Assembly (NCBI GenBank): GCA_013076295.1
Contig: RQOL01000699.1
Span: 4,092,001-4,156,000, forward strand
DNA from: Sanderia malayensis
Taxonomy: Eukaryota; Cnidaria; Scyphozoa; Semaeostomeae; Pelagiidae
Reading direction: 5' to 3'
DNA: 64,000 nucleotides
Part shown: positions 36,111 through 46,888 of the stretch, one piece after another
How positions within the stretch are numbered: position 1 is the first letter of the stretch
How the letters are laid out: each line of letters starts with the position of its first letter
Program-made: the position numbers and the translations under genes
The notes under the pieces: generated by a model
Databases searched by the model: none
What the model was told of the DNA's origin: nothing
Seen by the model: only the letters and a program-made list of their open reading frames with translations

Positions 36111-36878
36111 TTAGCATTTGAAAATCACCGCATTGTGCAGCAAAGAAGAGTTGCTAATCAATAGTAAACAAAGTTCACCGTAGTCTTAATATCGAATTTT
36201 ATATGTTTGTTTTATTTAACACTCACCTTCTGCAAGTCTATGCTAAATAACAAATATCTTTGCTCCAGGTCAGATCTTTTAACGCTTTTCATATTTACCC
36301 TAGCACGAAACTATCATTTATTCTTATAACTACGATAACTATTATCACGAAACTTGTGTCTAAAGGATATTGCTTATTTTTGAGAAAAATATAGCAATAT
36401 CCTTAGTTACAAGCCATTGTTTTTCTGCCGTTTAATGTGCGAAGTGATGCAATTAAAATTATGAATATTAATTGTCCGTTTTTGTTGTTTTGCACTCTTA
36501 ATTTCCAGATGTCACCACCTTGGAAGATTTATTGATGTTTTGAGCTGCAAAAACGCGAAACAAGCAGCACAAATGCAAATTTTTAAATTGTTATTCTCTT
36601 CCCAAAGTGCGTAAGGTCATTCACAGGTGCTGGCAAAAGCAAATACCAATCAAACAAGCAAATACGTATTTTGCAATCACATTTTTCCTTTTCAACAAAA
36701 AATATAATCACACAAAACATTATTATACTCCTTCCTACATTTTTATAAACTCTATATCAAAAATTGCATTTAAACAACACAGAAAATAACATCCATACCT
36801 AGCTTTAAGCTAAAAATATTTTATAAATGACCAAGATAAATCTTGATTTTAAGATTTCAATTTGAGATCTAATGATCA

Positions 36879-38767
36879 TTATTGAATGTCTACTTTCATA
36901 TTTTGGTGACTAGCATCAAGTACATCTGATAGTGTTTCAGTTTCTACGTCTTCTTCCTTCTTTCGACTGCAGCAATTGCAAATGTATTTAATCAAGTGTA
37001 TTAATGGCACTGTAAGGTATATCATTGCTATTCCGCCATAGTAACCACCATAAACCAAGAACTGAAGAATTGAAAAGTCAAAGTTTGAGATGTGCCAAAG
37101 GTAAGCAAATACATTTTCAAATAAAATATAAAAAATATCAAGGGAATACACCAGTACACGTTTTTTTTATAAGAAACCACTTTATAAGAAACTTACTGGT
37201 AGATTTTGTGCTAAATTACAATAGCTTCCTTTGTTCTATTGTTTTCCTTAACAATAGAAAACAATAGAAAATGTAAGAAACTTTTACTAGTAGGGCTTGA
37301 GCTAGGTTTCTTATAAAATAAAAAACATGTATTTTGGATTAACTTTAAAGGATGCAACTGAAAGAACCTAAAGCATAAATGTCAAATAGGAAAGCAGGGA
37401 CATGATCACACTACGTGTAAAGGACTATTGGTTTATTTACCTGGTTACGTATACTAAGATCCAATCCTTTTTCATCTGCAACTATTAACGTCATTAAGGA
37501 TTGCAATGCAAGAGCAATGAATGTATTCCAACCAAATATCAAAGCAAATGCATGCTCACCAACATTCAAAGCCACCTGAAAACTAAAAAAAATTGAATTT
37601 CCTTGAGTTTTGGCTGAGAACATTGGATTCAAATAATGCTGAATCATTTGCAAGCATGATTTCTGATTTGAGTGTTGAAATGTTAAAAATTCAACCAGGT
37701 TCTTGTTTTGCTTACCTGGCAATGGTTATTAAGAATGCATAGGACATTCTGAAACACACATATGTGATGTATGCAATCCATATGTGTGTCGTTCTTGCCA
37801 TGATAAACAACAACACTGCATCTAAAATTGAAAAGCCACCAAGGAGAAACTCTCCAACTCTACCCCACCTGACTTTCATGAATGACAATGCAAAAGCAAC
37901 CAAAGCACCCCCAAGGGTACCGGCAGCTTCTACACCCCCATTTAATGACTTGCTCTTGCTGGCCGGGCCCTGTACTTCTTCCCATAGATTCTGAACAAAA
38001 TTGCCAATCTGCAAGTAACCACAAGTTGCCAGGGCCCACCAAATTGACCATCTCAACAAGGTGTGGTTTGAGTATGATTTTTTAAAAGCTCTTAGCAAAG
38101 TGAACATTGAATCTTTCCAACTTTGAACACAACTTGTTCTCTCGTGAGAAGCATCGTCATTTGTACTGCTTTCGTGTTGAACAACAAAAACATTTCCACT
38201 TGTGATTTTTGGCATTGGAAGAAACAAGGAGAGGATCAATGCCATCAAAACCGATGACATTGATATGTAGTTCAAAACAAGATAGTTTGTTACTTTGAAT
38301 GATATGAGCAGCTGACCAATCAAGCCGGCTAAAAATCTACCAACAAGCACAGCTGCTCGGAGATAACTTGTGACTTTTTGATAATGCTGAGTTGGAACCA
38401 ATGCATAAATGTAGGAATAGTATGCAATTTCCGTCCCTGTTGACAAGCCATAGACAATTTGCATGAACTGCATTGCCAGAACACCATTGCCCCATATCAG
38501 CAGAACTCTTGTACTCAAATAAGCAAAACTTTCCAACACAATTAGTGGCTTATACCTCAATTTATCAGTGATGAGAAAAACGAAAAATAAGCAAACAAAG
38601 TAGGAATATGTCCATATTGGATAGACTTTGCTCGATAGGTCTTCAAGTGACAAATGTTTGTATGTGCTATTTAAATATGGCGTCAAAAATGGTTCAGAAG
38701 GCTTCATTTCCTTAAAAAAACCATAGCTACAAATTATACCGGTTGTTACTTTCCATTTGACGTCCAT
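36879..38767 (-). CDS. SLC19A3: SLC19 thiamine/folate-type transporter
   Basis: Members of this multi-pass plasma membrane family import thiamine or reduced folate. Exons in coding order: 37716-38767, 37441-37582, 36879-37061. The sum is 458 codons against about 496 in human SLC19A3. The Met at 38767 (MDVKWKV) is preferred because family similarity starts there, although the frame is open upstream to 38854. Diagnostic segments: GFFKEMKPSEPFLTPYL, VYPIWTYSYF, DKLRYKPLIVLES, EIAYYSYIYALV, LILSLFLPMPK, SIWWALATCGYLQIGNFVQ and GWNTFIALALQSLMTLIV. Hydrophobic segments fit about twelve helices. The tail is Cys/Lys-rich then acidic. The acceptor TTTTTTTAG before TTTTCAG (37582) is needed to keep frame. 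Substrate cannot be told from sequence; the symbol marks the closest remembered match. Confidence 0.93.
37153..37320. mobile_element. Short TIR element, TTATAAGAAACC type
   Basis: TTTTTTATAAGAAACCACTT at the left and GGTTTCTTATAAAATAAAAA at the right bound about 168 bp with an internal hairpin around GTTCTATTGTTTTCCTTAAC. A near-identical copy lies at 57530-57702 and a decayed one at about 62015-62130. This copy is in an SLC19 intron. Confidence 0.85.
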
Positions 38768-39650
38768 CTTTAGATCTATCCAAGAGCAAGACAAGACAAT
38801 GCAGTTAAATTTTGCTTCCAAAGCTAAAGCATGAAAGGTGAGCACGAAAGTCAACCCACGAGCACGACACGACAGTGAAGTGATGCGAGCCCCCTGTGCA
38901 GCGCCCTTGTGTTCTTACAATCGGTTATCGGATTGTAAGATTGACGATCATGAAAAATCATCGGAACGGAATTCGAAAGGCAGTGAGTTTCGTCCATAGA
39001 GATAATAAAATGCGTTCAAAGTTCAAAGTTCAAATACGTATACGTTCAAATTTGAAAAATCATATTTTGAAGTAGACCGAAATTTGGCAAACAAATCGTC
39101 GAAGCCTACTAATTAGGGCCTTCTGATCATTTTGAGACAAGTTTCAGCTCTCTAGGACATTTGGTTCAAAAGTTGGTCCCGAGTGCGGGCTGCAACAATA
39201 GTGACTATGGCAAAAATGATATTTTGAAATAGACGGAAATCTGGGTAACAAATAGTCCAAACCTACTAATTACAGCCTTCTGATCATTTTGAGACAAGTT
39301 TCAGCTCTCTAGGACATTTGGTGGTTCAAAAGTTAGTCCCGAGGGCTGGCTGCAACAAGTGGACTAGAATGATCGAAATAGTATAGTGGGCTTCGACTAT
39401 TTGCACCTTATATATCATTGTAAGCTTCTCCCCAGTGTTCGACGTGGGCTATTTGTTCTAGTGATAATTGCTTTTCTTGTGACAATTTGACCCAGAATAT
39501 CGCTAAATTGTGTCCCTGTGCCTCGCCCGTCACTACAGAGGGTGCAAAACGAATGAGACACAGGGACGCAATGTAGTGAGTCTATTTCTTGCTTTGCTGA
39601 TTGCTCGCTGCTTCCTTGCAGTATTTATTGTCGAAAGAACAGAATTTGCA
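38768..39650. promoter_or_regulatory. Bidirectional spacer, SLC19 and GPCR 5' flanks
   Basis: The two genes are divergent with about 880 bp between their start codons, so both promoters should lie here. Much of it is repeat: two tandem family B units (39055-39375, with CTGATCATTTTGAGACAAG and AGCTCTCTAGGACATTTG) and an imperfect fold-back at 39503-39575. No specific promoter motif is recognised. Confidence 0.5.
39055..39440. repeat. Family B repeat, two tandem units plus partial
   Basis: Units beginning AGGGCCTTCTGATCATTTTG and ACAGCCTTCTGATCATTTTG, about 178 bp apart, both continue AGACAAGTTTCAGCTCTCTAGGAC. They are the reverse complement of the array at 31195-31960. Confidence 0.85.
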
Positions 39651-42600
39651 ATGGTGTTCACAAATTCGAGTTTGCCTTGCCCATTGTTTCCAGATAATCA
39701 GAATCGTTGCGTATGTACAATTTTTTGGTAATGTCGTATAATAATCTAATATAAGGTGGCCTGGTGCCGCACAGCACAGCAGTAGAGTTTAGTTTTTTTA
39801 AATATTGTATTTCTTCCTGCGCCTAATTTGAAAACAACAATTTACATTTTTGGCTCATTCATACAATGCCTGATACAGTGAATGCATTTACAAACAAACA
39901 TCTTTTGACACAGTAAAATGATATGCCAGGTTACTTTAACAGCACAAATATGTTTCGATCTATTTGTTTCAACGATGCAATATATTTTTAGGATGTTATT
40001 CTTGCACTGAAAAGAACATCTGCCTCTCTATCATTAATTGGCTGGTAAGGCATGTCAGTCCAGCAGAATTTATTTATTTTGTGCTGTTGTGATAATCTTG
40101 ATAATTTATTGTATTAATTATACCTATTTGTATTCAGTGTCTTCTTGATTCTGCTAATATGGCTTTTTCAGAAGTACAAAGTCTTTGTGCAAGTAAGAAA
40201 GAATACTTTAACCAAGATTTTGTTATGTTATAAATTATTAATCTTTGTCTTTTCTATTTCTTATTATTTATTCTTCACATTTTGCAGTGGCCAATGTCAT
40301 TTTCTTGAGCAAAATGATATAATTGTGATGCTCAGTATCAGCGTTAAAATTGAAGAACTTATTGATCTTTTTCAGTAATTCTTGTCACTTGTTTTGCAGA
40401 GGATGATATTATCCCTAAGCATAGCTGCTTTGCTGGATAGCATCTCATATCTTATGGTAACGTAGCTTTAGCATCATTATATCCTTTAAAGCATTAATTG
40501 TATGGACGCTGGGGTTGCAGGCTCAACTATGTAACTTATGCTCAACTTGTGCTTAGCATCTTGAAGGTGTGACTATGCATCTTTATGATGTTATAAATGT
40601 ACATCAGATAGTTTTGATAAAGTATATAAAGCTATCTATAAGGTTTTATACATCACGTGTAAGGCTTTAATAAGTTATAATGTACCTTGGTTTTAATGAG
40701 ATTTATATTTTCTTTTCAGGGAGATATATATGTTGATGGCAAATTGTGTGACTCACAGGCATTCTTAATGTCATACTTTGGTAAGTTCAACAACAACGTA
40801 GAATCTTAGAAGGTCAAGGGCATTTCATGGGGCATTGTCATGTAGTATACACCATTTCTTAATAAAGGGACACTTCTTACGCAAGTCTTAGATAGATTTC
40901 TGAGCATTGATGGCATATGCCTCTTATGCACCTTGGCTCTGAGCTTGAAATTTTATCAGAAAAATGTTTCAATGTATTATATATATTGCTTTTTATGATA
41001 TTTTGAGAATTTCTGTTACATGAATTTCAACATTGTTCACTGTCTATTGAAAGTAACTTTTTTGTCAAAAGGGCAGGATGTGCACTTGTCATTTGAATTT
41101 CCATTCCTTGTGTCAATGTCACCAAATCACAAATTGTAACGGAACTTTTAAAGAACTGTTTTTCCTGAAGTTTGATTTTTCTTGATTTCCAGATTGGGCC
41201 GTGCTCTGCTGGGTTTGTTGCATCACATTCAATCTTTGGGTCTTGGTAATTAAAGTAGTCCACACCAACAATTACGAAAAGTACGTAGTTATTTTTAACA
41301 TTTGCATTTAATCCACAGAAAAACTGAACCAAACCAAAAGCTAAATCTAAACATTGGATAATATTTTTTTGACAGATGGTATCATGTAGTGAGCTGGGGT
41401 CTTCCCCTATTTTGGGCTCTGTTGCCTTTCATTGGAGATCATTATGGCCCTGCTGGAGTCTGGTGGTATGATCTCATCATTCGCTATCTAAAATTACTTT
41501 CCAACTCCACAATTTTGAGCATGATTCTTTATTGGGATTTTTTGTTCTTCCCATTTTAAATGTTTCTCGTCTTTTATTTTTCCAGTTGGATAAAAAATGA
41601 CAGTTATGCATGGAGATTTGGAATGTAAATATCTGCAGCTAGCATCCAACAATTGTTATTTATTCATTGCAAAATTACTGTCAGGGCTGAACCTGTTTTC
41701 TGAGAAACTTTTAATTCCTGATTCAATTTATTCCATAGATGGTATGTTCCATTATTCATCTTGATCATTGTCATGGCTTTCACAAACTTCTACATTGTTT
41801 GGAAAGTTTACAGGCAGGTGCGTATTGCCCTTGTTTGTCTTATTTTTGTAAATCTTAATTTTCAAGTTTGCCAGTTTAGTCAGTCAATGTCCAAGTTTTG
41901 ATTTGTTACTTTTAGGCAGGCAGTTGGGATGGAACTTACAGACAAGAACACGAAACAGACAAGGTTTGTACCAGTCCAATTGACTGTCTTTTCATAAAGA
42001 TCTGTTCATTTTTCCCAATGACAATTCCCTATTTATAAGAAAGGTTTTCATCAAAGTCATACAAGCATACAGGGGAGCCAAAAAAGTAGCCCTCCTAACA
42101 AAATTGGTAGAAGTTCTATCTTATGGAAAATTTTTAGAACTTAAAAGGTAACATGTATTTTGCTGATCAAGGTAAGGATAGCCGAGTGGTTAGGTCCCTC
42201 AGCTCTTGCCCTGTGTAATTTAGTCATCCCTTTGTGCTTAAAGCATAAACCAATACAAATACAAAGATAGTAAGTGTGCTTGCCAATTAATCAATTATAT
42301 TTATTAATTTTTCAGGACCTCTACAAGAAAGAAGTTAAGCAATTATTGGCGTATCCAATCATTTATCTTTGCACAAACCTGTGTCCTCTGATATTCAGGT
42401 ATGCTCAATTTCTTGAATTTGTTTTGTACAAATTTTTCTTTATGTTATATTTTGAGACTTCCATAATCTACTCGTTTATAAATTAAATCTTTAATTTTTG
42501 TTGATGTTGTTTCAGAATTCACAATGCTACACATCGTGACGAACTGACCAACTATCCTCTTATGATTCTGATGGTTATATGTGGCCCACTGCAAGGTACA

Positions 42601-43034
42601 AACTCAAGCTTTTGATCATTCTATAAGAATTATTAATATATTTACACCAACACTCTTATTCTCTATTTAATTTCATCCCTTCTTGTAAATTATACACTGC
42701 GATTCTTATTCTCATGCTTGTTTCTCAAACAAGGTGCTTGTAATGCTATTGCCTTTGCGATGGATCGAGAGACACTGAGGCGATTGACATGGACAGAAAT
42801 CAAGGTGACATTTTATTCATTCAATTATTTTCAGGTGTCAAAACTTTCAGCCGCTGTCATAACTGATTGTATACTGTTTATATTTTTCAGCTTGCTTTAC
42901 GGGCCAGGTCTACATCTGACACTGATCGAGTAATTCGTAATTATCAAGTTGATGACGCCTGTTTTGATAGTCCTGCTACAATGTCAAGTCCAGATTATTC
43001 ATCCACATCCCAATCACCTGAACCTGCTTCCTAA
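39651..43034 (+). CDS. cAMP-receptor-like seven-helix GPCR
   Basis: Exons: 39651-39710, 39992-40044, 40138-40192, 40400-40456, 40720-40780, 41193-41280, 41376-41465, 41586-41624, 41739-41817, 41916-41963, 42316-42398, 42516-42595, 42734-42804, 42891-43034; 335 codons in frame. The start MVFTNSSLPCPLFPDNQNRC has an N-glycosylation sequon (NSS) and the tail is Ser/Pro-rich and cytoplasmic. Family marks: WYHVVSWGLPLFWALLPF and the GVWCWI segment before helix 5, found in Dictyostelium cAMP receptors and the related animal GPR157-like group; CQ-type helix 7 with GACNAIAF. The spacing of hydrophobic blocks fits seven helices. Ligand and G-protein coupling are unknown. It is divergent from the SLC19 gene. 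The poly(A) signal is probably AATAAA at 43398. Confidence 0.88.
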
Positions 43035-44125
43035 TCACCAATATCGGCAGTCCTCCATTCTTATATATACCACAATATTTTAGTGTTAATCACCTTTTTA
43101 CATTTAACCTTGTGGTGTGTTATATTTTGCCAATTTCAAGCAGCACGCGTGTTAGCACTGGTGACAAACAGCTTAGGTAGCTTGCATACGTACTACAAGC
43201 AGCTCAGCTTCAAATTGCATTGCAAAATTACAGCGTTCCGAAATACATGTTGCAAATCCTAAGCATCTATGAATTAATCTCCTTTGCTATTTTTCTATTT
43301 TGAATGTAGTTCTTTTTTCTGACTATTTCTTTGTATATTTAACTTTAGTTATCGGGTCATCAATTAGTATCTTTGTGCCAAATATTTTGACATTTGAATA
43401 AAGTTATTAATAACGATAAAAATGTATAATCTAGCATGCGTAATTTAATGCAATTAGTTTTCAATACTGGGATATCCACCAGGACTAAAATAATTTCCAT
43501 ACTAATCATTTTAACTTTTATTATCCTAATATAATTATCATTGTACTACTTAATACTTGGTAATATTTTTTTCATTATTCTTTAATTTACTGTATTTACA
43601 TGGTTATTTTTGCATAATTATATTTTTATTAATTAATTTATGAGTAGTTTTATTTTTTGATTTTCTTTTCTGGAAGAGCTGTGACAGTTTTGAAATAAAT
43701 AAATTTAATTGTGCAAGTGTGTCAAAGAATGGTTTTGTTACAAAGGTTGGAGATACACGCCCTTTTGAGGTTTATTATGTGTTACTGTTACAATTTTTCC
43801 GAATCATCAGTGAAGTTACGCTGAAAAACAAGTAAAACGCAGTTGAAAAATTTGTTATATGCAGTGCAGTCATGCGGTGAAATTTTGTTTTTAAGCAAAT
43901 CCCCTATGGAGCTCTGTGAATTATTGGCATAACTTTAAAAGGTAAATATATTAAACAAAGTAATTATGTGATTACTACAAATTGTTGAAATATTTGTTCG
44001 TTTTTAGCATTTTAAAATTCTGATTTATATTCACAGATGATAATGACGTTGTATCCATTGGTCTTAACATAAAGGTAGGAGGAAGTCCAAAGTCCTGGAA
44101 TCTGAAATATCAATCAACGAGAGAG
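43035..44125. other. GPCR 3' region and unresolved exon-like segment
   Basis: The GPCR 3' UTR runs to about 43420. The rest is AT-rich without recognised genes until 44037. There an acceptor (TTCACAG) opens a frame (DDNDVVSIGLNIK, then VGGSPKSWNLKYQST) that runs to the edge of the TIR element at 44126. Confidence 0.55.
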
Positions 44126-44549
44126 GGTCGGTGTTAGATCATAGGCTAGTATGCTACAAAAATGACGTAATACTGTGTTATCCAAATGGAGGCTAGACAT
44201 ATCACGTCACACACCGCAAACAAATAAAACCAGCTCCCTGGTTTACAGTCTTAGCTTTTGTTGACATTTTGACTGGCAAATGCCCATTATAATAGGAGCC
44301 AAGATCAGCTCTGAAGAATAGATATCACTTTGAACCCATATTATCCCCTACCGTTATGAATTGACTACCATTGCTCTAAAAGTATCAATTGATGTTATAT
44401 AATAGTGTCACGACTTGACTTAAAAGGAAGCAAATAAAGATGACAATGTTAAATATATCAATTCGGGCAAAAAGCTTGATTATAAATAAAACCACCAGAA
44501 GCTTCATTTTCAAAAGAAAAACAAGATCTAAATTTTTCTTTCTTAAAAC

Positions 44550-44590
44550 TATATATTCGACTACACGAACGAGTAGTCATCATCAGAGTG
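44550..44590 (-). ncRNA. Degenerate hammerhead-like motif
   Basis: On the minus strand CTGATGA (44580-44586) is followed by a 6-bp hairpin GACTAC/GTAGTC and then GAA (44556-44558). The base after GAA is T instead of A15.1, and no proper U16.1-H17 follows, so it should be inactive. It lies just upstream of the GIY-YIG ORF but in antisense. Confidence 0.35.
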
Positions 44591-44719
44591 AAGGTTTTTT
44601 ATTTACAAATCAAATGTTAAAAGCTAAAAGACCGTTACTATAGTTACATATAAACAATAAAACAATAAAAGAGCATCAATTAAAAAGCTGATAAGATAAG
44701 ATGATAAGATTTTGATAAG

Positions 44720-45529
44720 ATGATTCAACGTGACCAAGAAGGAGAATGCCCGTTATACAGAGGAAAATTTTGGCAACGCGAGGAAAGACAAAGTAGGAAA
44801 GAGGAAAAGAAACACAACTGGTATCGGAAAAAGGGTGATGAAGTAGTATTATTTGTTGATGCTACACCTCATGGGCAGCTTGCTAAGGAATGCAGACAAG
44901 CTCTTAAAGAAAGTGAAATCAAGATCAAAGTAGTGGAAAAGGCAGGAAAGTCATTAAAGAGATGCTTGTGCCGCTCTGATCCCTTCAAACGTACAGGTTG
45001 TGAAAATGAAAAATGTCATCTCTGCAAAATAGGTTCTGACGTCAACTGCAAGAATAGGGAACTGGTTTACGAGATGAAGTGCCAAGGCTGCCAAAACGAA
45101 GAAGGAATGTATATCGGGGAAACAGCGAGAAGCATAGGCGAAAGAATAAACGAGCACATCTCCGGATATGAGAATAAAAGTAAAAACTCTGTCTTCCATA
45201 GACATATAGTCGACGAACACCAAGGTATCCCACAGGAAATCGAGATCAAAGTTCTAGCTAATTGTCGAAATGATGCTATGCTCAGGCAGGTTACAGAGGC
45301 CTTATACATTAAGGAATTAAAGCCAGTAATAAACATGAAAGAAGAATGGGGAAACACGAACAATATGAGAGAAAGACGCAACAAGTATAATGATTCGAGG
45401 AACTTAAAAACAAAGAAAAGATCGATCATCGAACACGATCAACAGTTGAGACGCAACATTCGAAAACAAACAGTTCATCTCACTGATGTAGCTACCGAAG
45501 GGCAGCGAAAAATTTTTGAGGAAAAATGA
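44720..45529 (+). CDS. GIY-YIG endonuclease ORF, Penelope-like retroelement fragment
   Basis: A single uninterrupted ORF of 269 codons inside the TIR element. A Cys-rich block (CLCRSDPFKRTGCENEKCHLC region, given here in parts: CLC, GCENEKCHLC) precedes YEMKCQGC. The GIY-YIG module follows: MYIGETARSIGERINEHISG, then VFHRHIVDEHQG and EALYIKELKPVINMKEEWG, with the catalytic Tyr, Arg and terminal Asn in place. Such Cys-plus-GIY-YIG C-termini belong to Penelope-like elements. There is no reverse transcriptase domain upstream (44126-44719), so this is a 5'-truncated copy or a captured nuclease domain. The start Met is uncertain because the frame may have continued from a lost RT. Confidence 0.8.
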   Translation: MIQRDQEGECPLYRGKFWQREERQSRKEEKKHNWYRKKGDEVVLFVDATPHGQLAKECRQALKESEIKIKVVEKAGKSLKRCLCRSDPFKRTGCENEKCHLCKIGSDVNCKNRELVYEMKCQGCQNEEGMYIGETARSIGERINEHISGYENKSKNSVFHRHIVDEHQGIPQEIEIKVLANCRNDAMLRQVTEALYIKELKPVINMKEEWGNTNNMRERRNKYNDSRNLKTKKRSIIEHDQQLRRNIRKQTVHLTDVATEGQRKIFEEK

Positions 45530-45683
45530 AAAATAAAATGTAAGTACATGTTATGTGTGTTTAATTATGGTGCAAAAATGAATTTACCAAAATATAATTT
45601 GTCCTACAACACACGCGATCTGTTAAAGAGGCTAGCGCTAAATGTTAGCAAAAGAAATATTAATTAAAAAGCTTTAAAGGCGT

Positions 45684-46095
45684 ATGTCGTATGTCGTATT
45701 CAATTCAATCGTATATGTCGTATTTCATTCAATCGTACGTCGTATTCCATTTCATCATATGTCGTATTCCATTCAATCGTACGTCGTATTCCATTTCATC
45801 ATATGTCGTATTCCATTCAATCGTATGTCGTATTCCATTCAATCGTACGTCGTGTTCCATTTCATCATATGTCGTATTCCATTGAATCGTATGTCGTATT
45901 CCATTTCACCGTATGTCGTATTTCATTGTACTGTATGCCGTAATGTGTTTTGATATGTCGTAATGATGTCGTAATGAAAGAAAACCGTTGAGCGTTGAGT
46001 CGTCGTGTTGCAAACAGCAGACCATGAAATGAATACGATTGAATGAAATACGACATATATGACGAAATGGAATACGACATACGATGGAATGAAAA
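45684..46095. repeat. 22/44-bp satellite, direct array plus inverted end
   Basis: Alternating 22-bp units ACGTCGTATTCCATTTCATC-AT and ATGTCGTATTCCATTCAATC-GT form a 44-bp higher-order unit from 45684 to about 45925. The reverse complement of the unit (GAATACGATTGAATG, AAATGGAATACGACAT) returns at 46024-46090, making a large fold-back. Confidence 0.9.
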
Positions 46096-46888
46096 ATGCA
46101 ATTCATTTTTGGATATTGAATACAACACGACGTTTGGTTTTGTACGACGATTTTTGTCATACACATACACCGGTAAAAACATCACAATAGGCTTTGTCGC
46201 AACAAATCAAATCAAATCAGTTGTTACTGATGCTGTACTTCATTTATTAGGAACCAAAGCGTTGATGGCTAAGAAGTTGAAAGAGCTTATATTTACTACC
46301 AGACAAAATCTTTCAATATGCTAGCATCTCTGTAAATTAACTAAGCACAAATTTGGAACAATACCACTTGATAAAATCATGAAAAAGCTCTGTTTATCTT
46401 ATGTATTTGAATGCCGAAAAAATATGGATAACAATTATATATACAAATATATATTTCGACAGTAGTAGAAATATATGAAAATTAACAAATCTTAAACTAA
46501 ATCATCATTAATTCCAAAAAGCTTTGATCAAACTGCAATGAACATGTTCTCTTCACGTCTTTCAACAATATTGTCAGTGTGCTGTGTTGCACAGCATTCC
46601 AAGCCTCCATTGGAATATAAAACCATTACGTCATTTTTGTAGCACACTAGCCTATGATCTAACACCGACCACGAGAGAGGCGGAAGTCAAATTAGCGAAA
46701 CTTGAAAAAAAGGAATGTTCCAAGGCTGTTTTGGATTTGAAGATAGAGCTGTTGCATCTTTTTATTAACATAAACAGGTACTATGTGCAATAGGATTTTT
46801 ATTGCACTATGTTATTTGCTTTGAAAGCTTCCTGATCGCGAATTAGCTTTGTTCAAAAACATTTGTTCTGGCATTAACAACCAAAACA

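Larger units (their letters stand above)
33264..36878. other. 3.6-kb repeat-rich intergenic region
   Basis: It lies between the start of the coiled-coil gene and the end of the SLC19 gene, both on the minus strand. It contains the AAGAAACTT repeat (34195-34500), a 367-bp TIR element (34552-34918), a 557-bp TIR element with an internal ORF (35013-35569), and an ATAAGAAT element (35686-36110). A short open stretch on the minus strand at 33306-33545 has no start or splice context I can support. Confidence 0.7.
44126..46670. mobile_element. 2.5-kb TIR transposon with 9-bp target duplication
   Basis: GGTCGGTGTTAGATCATAGG CTAGT-like sequence at 44126 is mirrored at 46602-46670 (ACTAGCCTATGATCTAACAC then CGACC). 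The inverted similarity extends about 70 bp with small differences (TACAAAAATGACGTAAT in both). ACGAGAGAG flanks it at 44117-44125 and 46671-46679. Nine-base target duplications are typical of Mutator-like elements. It encodes no transposase that I can see, and carries the GIY-YIG ORF and a satellite as internal cargo. Confidence 0.85.
44037..46793 (+). pseudogene. Open frame split by the 44126-46670 TIR element
   Basis: Left of the element, 44037-44125 is open from an acceptor-like site. Right of it, 46680-46793 is open (EAEVKLAKLEKKECSK and onward) to a stop at 46791-46793. The two are in the same phase once the element and one copy of ACGAGAGAG are removed. The joined product would be about 65 codons, Lys/Glu-rich in its second half. 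I do not recognise it. It may be the last exon of a small gene now broken, or a chance open stretch. No upstream exon could be assigned. Confidence 0.45.

Noticed and set aside
37764..38085. Plus-strand ORFs within the SLC19 exon
   Set aside because: They are antisense shadows of a well-supported transporter exon.
42171..42215. tRNA-like sequence (GGATAGCCGAGTGGTTAGG)
   Set aside because: Only the D-arm/A-box part is present; there is no T-arm or acceptor stem. It is at most a tRNA-derived fragment.
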